64,000 nt of DNA from assembly GCF_002954455.1 (NCBI RefSeq), contig NZ_MSCC01000001.1:819205-883204 (forward strand). The letters run 5' to 3'. This DNA is from Photobacterium aquimaris (GTDB lineage Bacteria; Pseudomonadota; Gammaproteobacteria; Enterobacterales; Vibrionaceae). The first letter of the stretch is position 1, and every line of letters starts with the position of its first letter. Under the pieces are notes generated by a model that worked only from the letters and a program-made list of their open reading frames with translations, searched no databases and was not told the DNA's origin. The translations under genes were made by a program, and so were the position numbers. Below are positions 8,457-18,768 of this stretch, one piece after another.

Positions 8457-10139
8457 TTATTGGAAAATAAAGATCAAGGTACCAGCGATAGTTAGCAGCA
8501 CGTTAGCAATCGCATACGTACCAGCATAACCCAGAGCAGGGATCGTACTACGCGCATGTTCATTGATCATATCCATTGCTGGAGCGCAAGTACGCGCACC
8601 AATGATAGCGCCAAATAATAATGCTCTATTCATTTTTAGCACATAAGCACCAAAAAGGTAGGCTAATACTACAGGAATAACACTGACCATTAAGCTGGTA
8701 ACAAATACCGTTAGACCAATATGTGCAATAGAAGCAAACAGATTAGAACCTGCGCTTAAACCAATTCCGACCATGAATACCATCAGGCCTAAATCTTTAG
8801 CCATGTTGAGGGCACCTTGGGGAACATAACCAAAAGTAGGGTGGTTAGCACGCAAGAAACCAAGGGTAATACCTGCAATCAATAAGCCAGCTGCACTGCC
8901 TAAGCCAAATGCAATATGGCCAAACTTCATGGTGATTAAACCCATTAATAGGCCAATGATAAAGAAGCAACAGAACGCAAGTAAATCAGCTATTTGACTA
9001 TGAATAGAGATAAAACCAATGCGTTCAGCGAGTCCTAACACACGACTTTTTTCACCACTGACTTGTAGAATATCACCTTTATTCAATAGAATATTATGAT
9101 CCATTGGCATTTCAATTTGAGCACGTACAACACGGTTAAGGAAACAACCATACTCAGATAAATTTAATTCTGATAAACGCTTACCTGCAATACCGTCGTT
9201 TTTAACCACAATTTCTTCTTCTACAATGCGTAGATCGAGTAAATCACGATCAAAAACTTCTTTACCATTACGAAAGCTAGGATCAAGACGAGCGTGGCTA
9301 TCTGGGTAGCCCACTAATGCTATCTCATCACCTTCTTGCAAAATGGCATCACCATCAGGGTTGGCTAAAATACCATTACGTCGTACACGCTCTATATAAC
9401 AACCCGTTTGACGATAAATACCTAGCTCACGTAAGTTGCGTCCATCAATCCAATTAATCAATTCAGGACCTGCACGGTAAGCACGAATGATTGGCAAATA
9501 TACTTTGCGTTGTGCGACTTCACCAATACCGCGTTCTCGTGCTATTTGCTGCGATGACTCAGCAAGGTTTTGCTTTTGTAATTTAGGCATCAGTTTAGCG
9601 AGGAAAATTAAGCTGACTAAACCAACAAGATAAGACATGGCATAGCCAACGCTTAAACTTTCGCTTAATTGCTTAATCATCGCAGGATCGGTAATACCTG
9701 CAAGACCATTGTTCAGTGCGTCTTTGGCACCTACAAGTACCGGTGTTGCAGTTAATGAACCCGCCATCAAGCCAGTTGCTAAACCGATATCCATGTGTAA
9801 ATAACGTGCCATGGTCATAGTGATAGCAATGGATGACAGTAAAACGACTAATGCTAATAGCAAATAGTGTTTACCATCGCGAAAGAAGATACCAAAGAAG
9901 TTTGGTCCTGCCTCAATGCCAACACAAAAAATAAATAGCATAAAGCCAATATTGAGTGCGTCAGTATCAAACGTAAAACCCGCATTACCAAATAATAAAG
10001 CAGTCAGTAGAACGCCAATGGAGTTACCTAGTGTCATCTTGGCAAAGCGAATTTTACCAATACTTAAACCTACAGCAAGGACTACAAAGAGTAATAAAAT
10101 ATCATTTTGGTGTAGAAGTGCGGCTACATCAATGTTCAC
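8457..10139 (-). CDS. ybjL: YbjL-type putative transporter (aspartate-alanine exchanger family)
   Basis: This 560-residue inner-membrane protein matches E. coli YbjL in length and order. About five hydrophobic segments lie in residues 10-185, two cytoplasmic RCK_C/TrkA_C-type regulatory domains at about 205-375, and about six further membrane segments from 380 to the end. The motif [18 protein letters not shown] near residue 65 is typical. Family members are thought to exchange or export small carboxylated solutes; the YbjL substrate is not settled. The grxA gene lies upstream on the same strand, as in the E. coli ybjL-grxA neighbourhood, but a terminator separates them. Confidence 0.85.
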   Translation of the reverse strand: MNIDVAALLHQNDILLLFVVLAVGLSIGKIRFAKMTLGNSIGVLLTALLFGNAGFTFDTDALNIGFMLFIFCVGIEAGPNFFGIFFRDGKHYLLLALVVLLSSIAITMTMARYLHMDIGLATGLMAGSLTATPVLVGAKDALNNGLAGITDPAMIKQLSESLSVGYAMSYLVGLVSLIFLAKLMPKLQKQNLAESSQQIARERGIGEVAQRKVYLPIIRAYRAGPELINWIDGRNLRELGIYRQTGCYIERVRRNGILANPDGDAILQEGDEIALVGYPDSHARLDPSFRNGKEVFDRDLLDLRIVEEEIVVKNDGIAGKRLSELNLSEYGCFLNRVVRAQIEMPMDHNILLNKGDILQVSGEKSRVLGLAERIGFISIHSQIADLLAFCCFFIIGLLMGLITMKFGHIAFGLGSAAGLLIAGITLGFLRANHPTFGYVPQGALNMAKDLGLMVFMVGIGLSAGSNLFASIAHIGLTVFVTSLMVSVIPVVLAYLFGAYVLKMNRALLFGAIIGARTCAPAMDMINEHARSTIPALGYAGTYAIANVLLTIAGTLIFIFQ

Positions 10140-10354
10140 GACGGATTTCCGAAATAATGGAAAGATAAAAGTGGCATAAAGTCTAGCCGATTTTGGGAAG
10201 AGGTTATAGTTTATATTATAAATAAATAACGAAAATATATCTTCTAAAGTAACTTGTTGAGATAAATTATCTTTAAATCACGGCGAGTTTTTTAAAAGGG
10301 GGAGCATACGTTAAAAATTAGTATTTTAATTATAAAAAATAATCGTGTACATAT

Positions 10355-10383
10355 AAAAAAGGCTGACAATGTCAGCCTTTTTG
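10355..10383 (-). terminator. Terminator downstream of grxA
   Basis: GGCTGACA and TGTCAGCC form a near-perfect stem with T-rich flanks on both sides. On the minus strand it ends grxA transcription before ybjL. Confidence 0.8.
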
Positions 10384-10400
10384 TTAATCAGTATCAATGC

Positions 10401-10664
10401 TTACTTAAAAAGAAGGTTATGTTCTTTTGCATAAGCTTCAAATTCAGTGCAACCACCAATATGGTCTTGATCAACAAAAATTTGAGGCACAGTTTCAACT
10501 GGCTTACCTACTGTCTTTTCTAAATCAGCTTTACTGATACCTTCGGCATGGATATCAACGTAGCGGAAGTTAAAATCGTCGCGTTCTTCTTTAATTTTTT
10601 CTGCTAGTTCTTTTGCACGAACACAAAAAGGGCAACCTGGACGACCAAAAATAACAACGAACAT
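10401..10664 (-). CDS. grxA: Glutaredoxin 1
   Basis: This cytosolic glutathione-dependent disulfide reductase of 87 residues has the redox motif CPFC at residues 11-14 (E. coli GrxA has CPYC). It also has the glutathione-binding TVPQIF with its cis-proline and the GGC region near residue 70. It reduces targets such as ribonucleotide reductase and, in enterobacteria, OxyR. The start at 10664 is preferred over an in-frame ATG five codons upstream. AGGAGA lies six bases before it, and the protein then begins directly with the family's first strand. It has its own terminator. Confidence 0.93.
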   Translation of the reverse strand: MFVVIFGRPGCPFCVRAKELAEKIKEERDDFNFRYVDIHAEGISKADLEKTVGKPVETVPQIFVDQDHIGGCTEFEAYAKEHNLLFK

Positions 10665-10783
10665 AAATTTCTCCTGCATAATTTATAGCTACTATAGCGT
10701 GACTGTAGCAATAGCGGAAGAGGGTTTTTTCTGTTAAACCAATAGACAAAAACGATATTATTTAGGTAGACATTAATTGTACC

Positions 10784-10818
10784 CAAAAAATAAAAGCCAG
10801 AGATATTATCTGGCTTAG
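10784..10818 (-). terminator. Terminator downstream of the porin gene
   Basis: On the minus strand AGCCAGATA pairs with TATCTCTGGCT and is followed by TTTTATTTTTT. It lies 24 bases beyond the porin stop. Confidence 0.8.
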
Positions 10819-10840
10819 TGGTAAATCTGAATGGATATCT

Positions 10841-11791
10841 TTAAAAGTCGTAACGAATACCGGCCTGTAATTCATCATCTTTTGCGTCAAGCTGTTGGAA
10901 TTTATAACCGATGTATGTACGTAGACTTTTGCTGAATTTATAGAGGCCTTCTAAAGCAAAATAGTTAACTTCATCTGTGGTGATATTGTTGGTTTCTGAT
11001 TGCTGAAAATTGTAAACGCCTCGTGCGGTAATTTGATTAAATGTATACGCAGCTGCCAACTCATAACCATTTAAATCAGCATCGCCATGTTTGCCATTAG
11101 CGTATGCTGCACCAGCATAGATATTATCGAGTTCATAACTTATTGCGAGGTTAAATTGGTTGGCATCTATATCGACGCCATCATTACCATTCACATAGCC
11201 AGCACCTAAATTTAATCCAAAAGGAAAACTATATTGGGCGGCAATACCGACACTGTTACTATCTTTAGTGCCACTGTTATTTTCTGCAATATAGTTAGTC
11301 GCAATGGCAAGATTATTAAACTCACCGACATATAAAAAATTATTTTCACGTTTGTCTTTATTACCATCAACCAGATCTACAGCATCACCACCAAAGGTCG
11401 ATAAAATATCAGTAAAATCAGTGATCATCACTTGAGCTGAATCTTGTTTACCATATGAAAAGGCACCAAATTGTGAGTCTAATCCAGCATAAAGGTAACG
11501 GGTGGTGACAGTGCTATCTTTATTATCTGAAATTTCAGCTTCATATTTACCAAACGCGGTGAGTTGTTGATTAATTGCAGACTTTCCTTTTAAAGCGAGG
11601 CGAGCACGGCTTTTATCTTTAAATTCATTACTGTCGTTATTAATACCTTTATTTTGTTTTGAGATATTAAAACGCGCTTCTGCTCTACCACCAACGTCAA
11701 TCACAGTGTCATTATTATCATACACCGTTGCTGCGGTTGCTGTTGTTGATAAGCTGGTAAAGATAGCGGCTACCACTGCTGCTTGTTTCAT
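10841..11791 (-). CDS. Gram-negative outer-membrane porin (OmpC/OmpU-like)
   Basis: This 316-residue general diffusion porin has a signal peptide (residues 1-20, cleavage after TATA). The mature protein alternates beta-strand segments typical of 16-stranded trimeric porins: RAEARFNI, LAFGKYEAEI-like strands, YLYAGLDSQFGAFSYGKQD, and a C-terminal strand ending AGIRYDF. The terminal Phe is the BAM recognition signal. SYGKQDSAQVMITDF marks the eyelet-loop region. GAGGAATG just before the ATG is the ribosome binding site. Vibrio porins of this type are controlled by ToxR or EnvZ/OmpR, but no specific site was recognised here. Confidence 0.85.
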   Translation of the reverse strand: MKQAAVVAAIFTSLSTTATAATVYDNNDTVIDVGGRAEARFNISKQNKGINNDSNEFKDKSRARLALKGKSAINQQLTAFGKYEAEISDNKDSTVTTRYLYAGLDSQFGAFSYGKQDSAQVMITDFTDILSTFGGDAVDLVDGNKDKRENNFLYVGEFNNLAIATNYIAENNSGTKDSNSVGIAAQYSFPFGLNLGAGYVNGNDGVDIDANQFNLAISYELDNIYAGAAYANGKHGDADLNGYELAAAYTFNQITARGVYNFQQSETNNITTDEVNYFALEGLYKFSKSLRTYIGYKFQQLDAKDDELQAGIRYDF

Positions 11792-12106
11792 GGTTCATTC
11801 CTCGTTAAATCATTTAGATGGCTTCATTGCCGTTGAACTTTATGCAGCCTACCAATGCGTTATTACGCTTCTATTACGGTTAAAAGTCACTTTTACGACA
11901 TTTGTTTGTTAGTGACGTATTACTGCTATTGTGAGTCAGGATTGATCTTAACGGTGTAGTTATTGAAACAAGCAAAAAATTGTCTGCAATCAATATTGAA
12001 CTAACTTATCTGATTGAATCTAGTTATGTGCAAATAAAAATAGCGACAACAGCCAGAGTTGATATTTTTATTTAATTGGCGTGATTTAGGGTGAGGTAAA
12101 TAGCCT
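11792..12106. other. Divergent promoter region between porin and alcohol dehydrogenase genes
   Basis: This 315-base AT-rich gap must hold both divergent promoters. The porin side begins with GAGGAA and the dehydrogenase side ends in GGTGAGG. No clear operator or repeat was identified and no coding frame is convincing. Confidence 0.4.
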
Positions 12107-13282
12107 ATGTTTCAGTTTATGACTTCAACACGGATTATCTTTGGTGAAGGTGCTTTGCATGATTCTTTATCGTTACTGAATCAATTTGGTTACAGTACAT
12201 TATTAGTCACAGGTCAGGATCAGCAGCGTTCACAGCAACTTGAGCAATATTTTAAACAGCAGAATATGCGCTATCAACGATTAGTCATTAAAGGCGAACC
12301 ATTAATTGCGATGATAGAAGAATTAGCTGCAATGGGACGTACTTTTTGTCCTGATATGGTCATCGGTATTGGGGGAGGAAGTGTGCTTGATGTCGCTAAA
12401 TCATTGGCGGCATTAATTCCTAATCAAGGTAGTGTCTATGATTATGTCGATGTTGTAGGGCGTAATGTACCGTTGCAAGTTAAATCGTTGCCATTTATTG
12501 CTATTCCGACAACAGCAGGTACTGGAGCTGAAGTGAGCAAAAGTGCGGTCTTACAATCTGCACAGGAACAAGTGAAAGTTAATTTAAGTAATGTTGAACT
12601 TTTCCCTGACTTAGCAATTATTGATCCGACGTTAACTTATGGAATGGACAGCGTCTTGTCTGGGTGCTGTGCAATGGATGCGTTTACCCATTTGATGGAA
12701 GCGTATGTATGTGGTGAGCCTAATCCATTAACAGATATGATTTGTGAGGAAGGGCTAAAGCGCATTTCGATGTCAATATTAGCGGCTTGTCGAGATGACC
12801 ATTATCCATCAAGAAGTGATATGGCTTTTGCTGCAATGTTAGGCGGCATGGCACGTTCAAATGCGAAATTAGGTGCGGCTCATGGGCTAGCATCATCATT
12901 AAGTGGACGTTTGAATGCGCCACATGGATTGATTACTGCGCGGTTAGCCCCTTATGTAATGGCTGAAAATATATCTGTTGCCATAGAGTTAGGGCGAAGT
13001 GATGTGCTAGCCCGTTATCAAAAATTAGCAGTAATATTGACCATGAATAGTGATGCTAATATTGAGGATAGTGTGCAATGGGTAGACAGCATATTAACAA
13101 AATTGCAGTTGCCACTACTATCAAAGTATGGATTGTGCAATACCACGTTTGAAGAGGTTGCTGAAGATGCATTACGTACCTGTGCGATAAAAGGCAATCC
13201 ATTACCGTTAAATCAACAGCGACTGATTACTATTTTAGAGCAAGTTTGCTATCGATGTTGTGATTACCACAGTCATGATTAG
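12107..13282 (+). CDS. Iron-containing alcohol dehydrogenase
   Basis: This 391-residue family III (iron-dependent) alcohol dehydrogenase carries the dinucleotide-binding GIGGGSVLDVAKS near residue 90 and TTAGTGAEVS near residue 140. The metal-binding residues are likely D and H in CAMDAFTHLMEAY (about 190-202), H in GAAHGLASS and H in NAPHGLITARLAPYV. It would interconvert an alcohol and aldehyde with NAD(P)H in the cytosol; the substrate is not predictable. It is a single gene with its own downstream terminator. GGTGAGG precedes the ATG by about ten bases. Confidence 0.88.
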   Translation: MFQFMTSTRIIFGEGALHDSLSLLNQFGYSTLLVTGQDQQRSQQLEQYFKQQNMRYQRLVIKGEPLIAMIEELAAMGRTFCPDMVIGIGGGSVLDVAKSLAALIPNQGSVYDYVDVVGRNVPLQVKSLPFIAIPTTAGTGAEVSKSAVLQSAQEQVKVNLSNVELFPDLAIIDPTLTYGMDSVLSGCCAMDAFTHLMEAYVCGEPNPLTDMICEEGLKRISMSILAACRDDHYPSRSDMAFAAMLGGMARSNAKLGAAHGLASSLSGRLNAPHGLITARLAPYVMAENISVAIELGRSDVLARYQKLAVILTMNSDANIEDSVQWVDSILTKLQLPLLSKYGLCNTTFEEVAEDALRTCAIKGNPLPLNQQRLITILEQVCYRCCDYHSHD

Positions 13283-13344
13283 GCGGTAAATAATAACTGA
13301 ACAATATATCGGAATTGAGGTTGTATTGAATTTTACATGTTCTA

Positions 13345-13374
13345 TATAAAAAGTGACTTAGGTCGCTTTTTTAT
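13345..13374 (+). terminator. Terminator after the alcohol dehydrogenase gene
   Basis: AAAAGTGAC pairs imperfectly with GTCGCTTTT across a short loop and is followed by T residues, about 65 bases after the stop. Confidence 0.65.
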
Positions 13375-13777
13375 ATCGTTATATTTGGGAAAAATCGATA
13401 TTTTTAGGTTTTTTTTTGACACTTCAAAGTAAGTGATAAAATAAGCCTGAATATTTGTTTTTGTTTCTGGTTTGTTTGATATTATTAATTCAAATAAATA
13501 CATTTTTAATCAATAGCTTACGAATGTTTTTTAATGGGTTAATGAGAGTGTAACTGCTTTTAATGTTTTTAATAATTGCTAACAAATTTACACCTCTAGT
13601 ATCACAAAGGTTCTTTACATATTTTAAGCTTTAATGGCGTTTTTTGATTTAGATGTTGTTTTTAATGATATAGGCATTGATCTGTGCCGCTGCTTCAATT
13701 AGAATTCGCGGCGCATAAATATGCGAACACATTTTGAAGTTTTATCACTTTTGTTGAAAATCCTGTAGGGGAAGAAG
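13375..13777. other. Long intergenic leader of satP
   Basis: About 400 bases without a gene. TTGACA at 13416-13421 and TAAAAT at 13437-13442 look like promoter elements but are only 15 bases apart. Near 13687-13714 GCCGC and GCGGC flank an AT-rich centre as a loose inverted repeat. The region ends with AGGGGAAG before the satP ATG. I recognised no specific operator. Confidence 0.35.
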
Positions 13778-14368
13778 ATGTCTACAAAACTTGCAAATCC
13801 AGCGCCATTAGGACTAATGGGCTTTGGTATGACGACCGTTTTATTAAATATCCATAATGCTGGTTTTTTTCCTCTAGATTCTATGATTCTAGCGATGGGT
13901 ATTTTCTATGGTGGTTTAGGGCAAGTTATTGTTGGCATGATGTGCTTTAAGCGTGGTGACACCTTTGGCACGACAGCATTTACTTCTTATGGTTTATTTT
14001 GGCTAACGTTAGTCGGCTTAATCGTACTACCTAAATTTGGGTTTGCTGCGAGTCCTGCACCATTTATGGCATGGTATCTATTATTATGGGGTGTATTTAC
14101 AGCCTTTATGTTTATCGGTTCTTTACGTTACCCGCCAGCTAAGCAAGTTATCTTTGGCTCTTTAACGGTTTTATTCTTCTTACTGGCTGCTCGAGACTTT
14201 ACTGGTAGCGAAAGCATTGGTTTTATTGCTGGCATTGAAGGTATTTTCTGTGGTTTAAGCGCGATTTATTTTGCAATGGCACAAGTGTTAAATGCTGAAT
14301 ATGGCCGTGTTATCTTGCCTGTTGGCATCGCACCTAAAGATCGCGAGTTACAACAAGTTACAGCATAA
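13778..14368 (+). CDS. satP: SatP/YaaH family acetate-succinate transporter
   Basis: This 196-residue inner-membrane protein of the AceTr (GPR1/FUN34/YaaH) family opens with the signature [14 protein letters not shown] near residues 7-20. Six hydrophobic segments follow, of which [16 protein letters not shown] is typical of the third. Family members take up acetate and succinate with protons. The start codon has AGGGGAAG upstream. An AraC regulator gene lies convergently downstream and could control it, but that is only positional. The length is close to that of E. coli SatP. Confidence 0.88.
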   Translation: MSTKLANPAPLGLMGFGMTTVLLNIHNAGFFPLDSMILAMGIFYGGLGQVIVGMMCFKRGDTFGTTAFTSYGLFWLTLVGLIVLPKFGFAASPAPFMAWYLLLWGVFTAFMFIGSLRYPPAKQVIFGSLTVLFFLLAARDFTGSESIGFIAGIEGIFCGLSAIYFAMAQVLNAEYGRVILPVGIAPKDRELQQVTA

Positions 14369-14387
14369 TATTTTATAGTTTAATAAA

Positions 14388-14421
14388 AATAGCCTTGCTT
14401 GTTGAAGCAGGGCTTTTTTAT
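14388..14421 (+). terminator. Terminator after satP
   Basis: AGCCTTGCTT and AAGCAGGGCT form a stem with a short loop followed by six T. Confidence 0.8.
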
Positions 14422-14440
14422 ATCTGTTATTTGCCAATAA

Positions 14441-14468
14441 TAAAAAACCCCGCATTGGCGAGGTTTAA
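14441..14468 (-). terminator. Terminator after the AraC-type gene
   Basis: On the minus strand ACCTCGC and GCGGGGT pair around CAAT and are followed by six T. It lies just beyond the minus-strand regulator gene. Confidence 0.75.
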
Positions 14469-14495
14469 TGTTGCTATAAGATTGATATCGTATTT

Positions 14496-15380
14496 TTAAT
14501 GGTACAATTCTGGTAAATGCTGTGTGTGTTCAATACCAGTAAAGCACCCCTCTGTGTCCATATCATTTTCTTTTCTTGAACTACTTCGAAACTGTGACGG
14601 CGTTACATTATATTTACGTTTAAATGCATCACAAAAATAGGCTGCACTACCAAAACCAGAACGGTTACCTATTTGTGAGATTGAGTAATTAGAAAACGTT
14701 AAAAAGTTAAGTGCTAACCCCATTCGAACATCAAGTAACAATTGGCTAAATGAGACACCTTCTTTTGCTAAATGGCGACGTAACGTTGATTGCGTTGTAA
14801 ATAGTGCTTTTGCCATATCATCAACACTCCACTTTCGTTGTGGGTCTTGGGTGATTAAGCGTGCAATCGTCCGTTCTTTAGGTTCGTCATAATTAAAGCG
14901 ATAAACATTGAAAACATCAATACCAGTATCATTAAGTGCAATTAAAATGAAAACTAAGCACTGGCTCAGCAAAGTTTGCTCCATTGTTGATCCACTAATG
15001 CTTGGCAATAGTTGATTAAATAATGCGAAATTTTGCTCAACAATTTCTGATGAGTCAATGAGATAGATAGGCGAGCAATTTGAGCTTGTTAATGATGGTT
15101 GCTTCAGAGCACTGATATATTTAAATGCTGCAGTGATCGCATCTTCATTAATCATTAAGATTTGCAATTCAATGTTCTCTTGAGTATTTAATTGATTAAT
15201 AGAGCAAGAGACGTGGCTGAATTTAGGTATAGCTAAAATGCTATTATTTTTTATATCTATAGCGTGACCATTAATATGAATATTACCTTCTGCATTTGAT
15301 AATTTTACAATTAAATGATGATCGACATAAAACTCTTTCAGAACAACATGGCTCTGCGAGAGGATACGCTTATATTTCAT
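14496..15380 (-). CDS. AraC family transcriptional regulator
   Basis: This 294-residue regulator has a C-terminal double helix-turn-helix at about residues 185-275. The first helix pair is WSVDDMAKALFTTQSTLRRHL and the second carries ISQIGNRSGFGSAAYFCDAFKRKYNVTPSQFR, the classical AraC/XylS signature. The N-terminal 160 residues are a poorly conserved sensor domain with no recognised ligand motif. A tail of about 25 residues follows the DNA-binding domain. It is monocistronic and convergent with satP. Targets are unknown; satP is the obvious neighbour to test. Confidence 0.85.
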   Translation of the reverse strand: MKYKRILSQSHVVLKEFYVDHHLIVKLSNAEGNIHINGHAIDIKNNSILAIPKFSHVSCSINQLNTQENIELQILMINEDAITAAFKYISALKQPSLTSSNCSPIYLIDSSEIVEQNFALFNQLLPSISGSTMEQTLLSQCLVFILIALNDTGIDVFNVYRFNYDEPKERTIARLITQDPQRKWSVDDMAKALFTTQSTLRRHLAKEGVSFSQLLLDVRMGLALNFLTFSNYSISQIGNRSGFGSAAYFCDAFKRKYNVTPSQFRSSSRKENDMDTEGCFTGIEHTQHLPELYH

Positions 15381-15736
15381 AGCAATATTGCTTCTCTATA
15401 AAGGGAATAAATCCTTCATTACATATCGTACATCAATGATGTAAAGGCGATATACGCATCCATGCTGATACGACATTAAGGATAATGTGTATACATAAGT
15501 GAGTATAGGACTAAAAGAAACGAAAGAATAGACACAACTGGTTATATAAAGAACAACGGATATAGGTAATAGTTATATTGATACAATATAGGCATATATC
15601 TTAATTGTGTGGTATTGAATGGTGATTATTAATGAATTGTGTTGTATATAAATGGAAGCGTTAAGGAGGAATTTTGGGCTAAAAAAAACTATCCGAAGAT
15701 AGTTTTTTGTTGTTACTAAATAATGTGTTTTACATA
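15381..15736. other. Intergenic region between AraC-type gene and sdaA
   Basis: About 355 bases holding the upstream region of the AraC-type gene and the sdaA terminator (15681-15709). The rest is AT-rich with no convincing gene or repeat. Confidence 0.4.
15681..15709 (-). terminator. Terminator after sdaA
   Basis: ACTATC and GATAGT form the stem around CGAA, with A8 on one side and T6 on the other. On the minus strand it lies about 28 bases past the sdaA stop. Confidence 0.8.
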
Positions 15737-17098
15737 TTAACAAATAACTTTAATTGCTAAGCCACCTTGTGAGGTTTCACGGTATTTAGCGTTCATATCT
15801 TTGCCTGTTTCAAGCATCGTTTCGATGACTTTATCCAGACATACTCGTGGTGCTGATGAACGGCGAAGTGCCATGCGTGTTGCGTTAATTGCTTTTACTG
15901 CAGCAATACCATTACGCTCAATACATGGTACCTGTACTTGGCCTGCAACAGGGTCACAGGTTAAACCAAGGTTGTGTTCCATTGCAATCTCAGCAGCCAT
16001 ACAGACTTGCTCAGGGCTTCCGCCCATCAATTCCGCTAAACCTGCCGCAGCCATTGAACATGCAACACCTACTTCACCTTGACAGCCAACTTCTGCACCA
16101 GAAATTGAAGCATTGCGTTTATATAAACCACCTACAGCACCTGATGCTGCAAAGTAACGGGTATATTCTTTTGGCCCAACTGATTGCACAAACTTATCAT
16201 AGTAAGCTAAAACTGCAGGAATAATACCGCATGCGCCATTTGTTGGTGCAGTCACAACACGACCACCGGCAGCGTTTTCTTCATTAACAGCAAACGCGTA
16301 CATATTAACCCAGTCAACGACTGTCATAGGGTCATTACTGAGCTTTTCTGTTGTGATTAGTTGTTGACGTAATGCTGCTGCACGACGAGGAACACGTAGT
16401 GGCCCAGGAAGAATACCTTCCTCATTCATACCACGTTCCATACATTCACGCATGGTTTTCCAAATGTTAGCGAAATAGGTGCTAATTTCATCTTCAGCAT
16501 TCATTGCGCGCTCGTTAGCCATAACAACGGCACTGACAGAAAGACCATGTGTATTACATTGTTCTAATAGCTCTGATGCATAAGAGAATGGGTAAGGAAC
16601 TTCCACTGTGTTGGTTTGTTCTTTACCGAAGTTTTCTTCATCAACAATAAAACCACCACCAATAGAGTAGTAAGTTTTAGAGAAAATAACTTCATCACCA
16701 ATCCATGCATGGATAGACATGCCGTTTTCATGAAGGGATAGGTTAGTTGTATGGAAATTCATACCGCCATCACGTGGAAAATCAACAGTGTGGCAGTGCA
16801 TGCCAACAGGAAGACGCTCAGTCTCTTCTACACGAGAGATGAATCCAGGAATGCTATCAATATCAACATGCTCAGGTGAGTTTCCAGCAAGACCCATAAT
16901 GATTGCAATATCAGTATGATGACCTTTACCTGTTAGAGATAAAGAACCGTAAACATCAACAGTAATTTTAGTTACGTCACGCAGTTTTCCTAACGAGCGT
17001 AAATCGTCGATGAACTCTTTACCTGCTTTCATTGGGCCTACAGTGTGTGAACTAGAAGGACCGACACCAATTTTGAAAATATCGAAAATACTGATCAT
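15737..17098 (-). CDS. sdaA: L-serine ammonia-lyase (serine deaminase), iron-sulfur type
   Basis: This 453-residue single-chain serine deaminase converts L-serine to pyruvate and ammonia using an oxygen-sensitive 4Fe-4S cluster. The N-terminal signature [13 protein letters not shown] (about residues 11-23) belongs to the beta domain. The cluster cysteines are the ones in [17 protein letters not shown] and VPCIERN in the C-terminal half. Length matches E. coli SdaA/SdaB (about 455). The serine permease gene sdaC lies 241 bases upstream on the same strand, so the two form a serine-use unit, as in E. coli sdaCB. The intervening leader holds two hairpins. Confidence 0.95.
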   Translation of the reverse strand: MISIFDIFKIGVGPSSSHTVGPMKAGKEFIDDLRSLGKLRDVTKITVDVYGSLSLTGKGHHTDIAIIMGLAGNSPEHVDIDSIPGFISRVEETERLPVGMHCHTVDFPRDGGMNFHTTNLSLHENGMSIHAWIGDEVIFSKTYYSIGGGFIVDEENFGKEQTNTVEVPYPFSYASELLEQCNTHGLSVSAVVMANERAMNAEDEISTYFANIWKTMRECMERGMNEEGILPGPLRVPRRAAALRQQLITTEKLSNDPMTVVDWVNMYAFAVNEENAAGGRVVTAPTNGACGIIPAVLAYYDKFVQSVGPKEYTRYFAASGAVGGLYKRNASISGAEVGCQGEVGVACSMAAAGLAELMGGSPEQVCMAAEIAMEHNLGLTCDPVAGQVQVPCIERNGIAAVKAINATRMALRRSSAPRVCLDKVIETMLETGKDMNAKYRETSQGGLAIKVIC

Positions 17099-17161
17099 GT
17101 TATTACCTCAGTCAGAGGGAGGCGATTCTGCTTCCGAGTAAGACTGTTATTCGTTGATATT

Positions 17162-17228
17162 CTCGCTCCTTCCTTGGCGAGCGCACTTAAACTCGAAGAG
17201 TAATGATGCTCAATGCACTGTTACTCTT
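17162..17228 (-). promoter_or_regulatory. Two hairpins in the sdaC-sdaA intergenic leader
   Basis: CTCGC (17162-17166) pairs with GCGAG (17177-17181). AAGAGTAA (17196-17203) pairs with TTACTCTT (17221-17228), an 8-base perfect stem. An alternative pairing of ACTTAA (17185-17190) with TTAAGT (17227-17232) overlaps the second. Neither has a proper U tract on the minus strand. They may act as a processing, stabilising or leader-control element upstream of sdaA. Confidence 0.35.
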
Positions 17229-17339
17229 AAGTATCGTTTATTTTACGTTATATGTGCTAGTAAACACCATGAGTACCAGCACATTTTTTTGCTTTTATGC
17301 GATTAATTATTCGTAAATGGTACATTTATAGTTGTTTTA

Positions 17340-18593
17340 CTAAAACGCGCCGTAAATTACAGAAGTGATTGCAGCGATACCACATAAAACAGTGAAGATA
17401 CGGGCAAATACTGATGTTTTGTATTTAGCCATTGCAGGTACTGTTTGCATTGCGATAACAGGTAGTAGGAATAAAATACCAGCAATCATTGGTGCGCCCA
17501 TTGTTTCGATCATGCCCAGAATACTTGGGTTAATGATAGCGACAATCCAGGTTGTGATAACAATGAAACCCAGTGAGATTTTTTCAATGTTAGCAATAGG
17601 CATCTTAGAGCGAGATTTTGCTAGGCCAACAAGACCTTCATGAGCACCAAGGAAGTGACCAAAGTAGCTTGAAGTAATTGCTGCAAAAGCAACCAGTGGA
17701 CCTAAGTAAGAGATTGCAGGTGAATCTTTTACGTTAGCTAGGTATGAAAGCACTGAAATATTTTGTTCTTTTGCCATGTTCAATTGTTCTGGTGTCATTG
17801 AAAGTACAACTGAGAATACAAAGAACATCACAAAGCCCATTAACATCATCGCTGCACCACCAGTGATCATGTCTGTTTTCTTCACTGCGTCATCACCGTA
17901 AGAGCGACGCTGTTCTTTAGCAAACTGGCTAATAACTGGGCTGTGGTTAAATGAAAACACGATGATTGGAATTGCTAACCAAATAATTTTAGGCATTGCA
18001 GACCAATCTGCTTCTGTTTGCACCATTGACATATTCCAGTCAGGGATAAGGTATACAGAAAGAACCAGCAGAATAATAACCAATGGGTAAACCATGGCTG
18101 ATGTTGCTTTAAGCATTAATTCTTTACCGAACACGACACCAGCTGTCATCAGTGCAATTAAGACACCTGATAGTAACCAGCGAGGGATTGACTCCATGCC
18201 CAGTTGGTTAACCATGAATGAGTCAACAGTGTTAGTAATACCGACGCCGTAAATTAATACGATAGGGTAGATAGCAAAGAAATAAGCGAAGGTAATTAGA
18301 TTAGCGCCTGTTTTACCGTAATGCTCTTCTACAGTATCGGTAATATCAGCATTTGGATTTTTTGATGATAAGACAAAACGCGCTAGGCTTTTATGCGCAA
18401 ACCAAGTCATTGGTGCTGCGATAAGAGCAAGAATAACTAGCGGCCAGAAACCGCCCGCACCCGCTTTAATTGGTAAAAATAGAACACCGGCACCTACTGC
18501 TGTACCAAATAGAGAAAGAGCCCATGTGAAATCTTTATAGGTCCATCTGGTTTTTGTCGCACCTGTTGCTGATGCTGTCGATGTATTTTGCAT
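17340..18593 (-). CDS. sdaC: Serine transporter (SdaC, HAAAP family)
   Basis: This 417-residue inner-membrane permease of the hydroxy/aromatic amino acid family has about eleven hydrophobic helices. Early family features are WALSLFGTAVGAGVLFLPI near residue 27 and FSFNHSPVISQFAKEQR near residue 210. It imports L-serine with protons and feeds the deaminase encoded downstream. ATG at 18593 begins a short hydrophilic N-terminus before helix 1. The order pabB-nudL-sdaC-sdaA on the minus strand extends the E. coli pabB-nudL-sdaA arrangement by the permease gene. Confidence 0.92.
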   Translation of the reverse strand: MQNTSTASATGATKTRWTYKDFTWALSLFGTAVGAGVLFLPIKAGAGGFWPLVILALIAAPMTWFAHKSLARFVLSSKNPNADITDTVEEHYGKTGANLITFAYFFAIYPIVLIYGVGITNTVDSFMVNQLGMESIPRWLLSGVLIALMTAGVVFGKELMLKATSAMVYPLVIILLVLSVYLIPDWNMSMVQTEADWSAMPKIIWLAIPIIVFSFNHSPVISQFAKEQRRSYGDDAVKKTDMITGGAAMMLMGFVMFFVFSVVLSMTPEQLNMAKEQNISVLSYLANVKDSPAISYLGPLVAFAAITSSYFGHFLGAHEGLVGLAKSRSKMPIANIEKISLGFIVITTWIVAIINPSILGMIETMGAPMIAGILFLLPVIAMQTVPAMAKYKTSVFARIFTVLCGIAAITSVIYGAF

Positions 18594-18768
18594 GCTGTGA
18601 TATCCAATAAAAGGGAACGGAATATAGGAACGAGCGCATTGTCGCTATTTATTGGGGGAAAACAAGGATAAAGATCCCGTTCTGTAATACGAAGATTTTG
18701 TGATACAAATAAATAAGACATGCATCACACAAATGAGCATGTAAGATTAAAATAAAGCATCTAACTGG

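Noticed and set aside
14496..15380. AraC-type gene as a pathogenicity or defence regulator
   Set aside because: Neighbours are metabolic genes, and no defence, toxin or mobile genes are present, so there is no support.
15889..16224. Plus-strand open frame opposite sdaA
   Set aside because: It is antisense to the well-supported serine deaminase and is low in family likeness; Leu/Gln/His-rich composition is typical of shadow frames.
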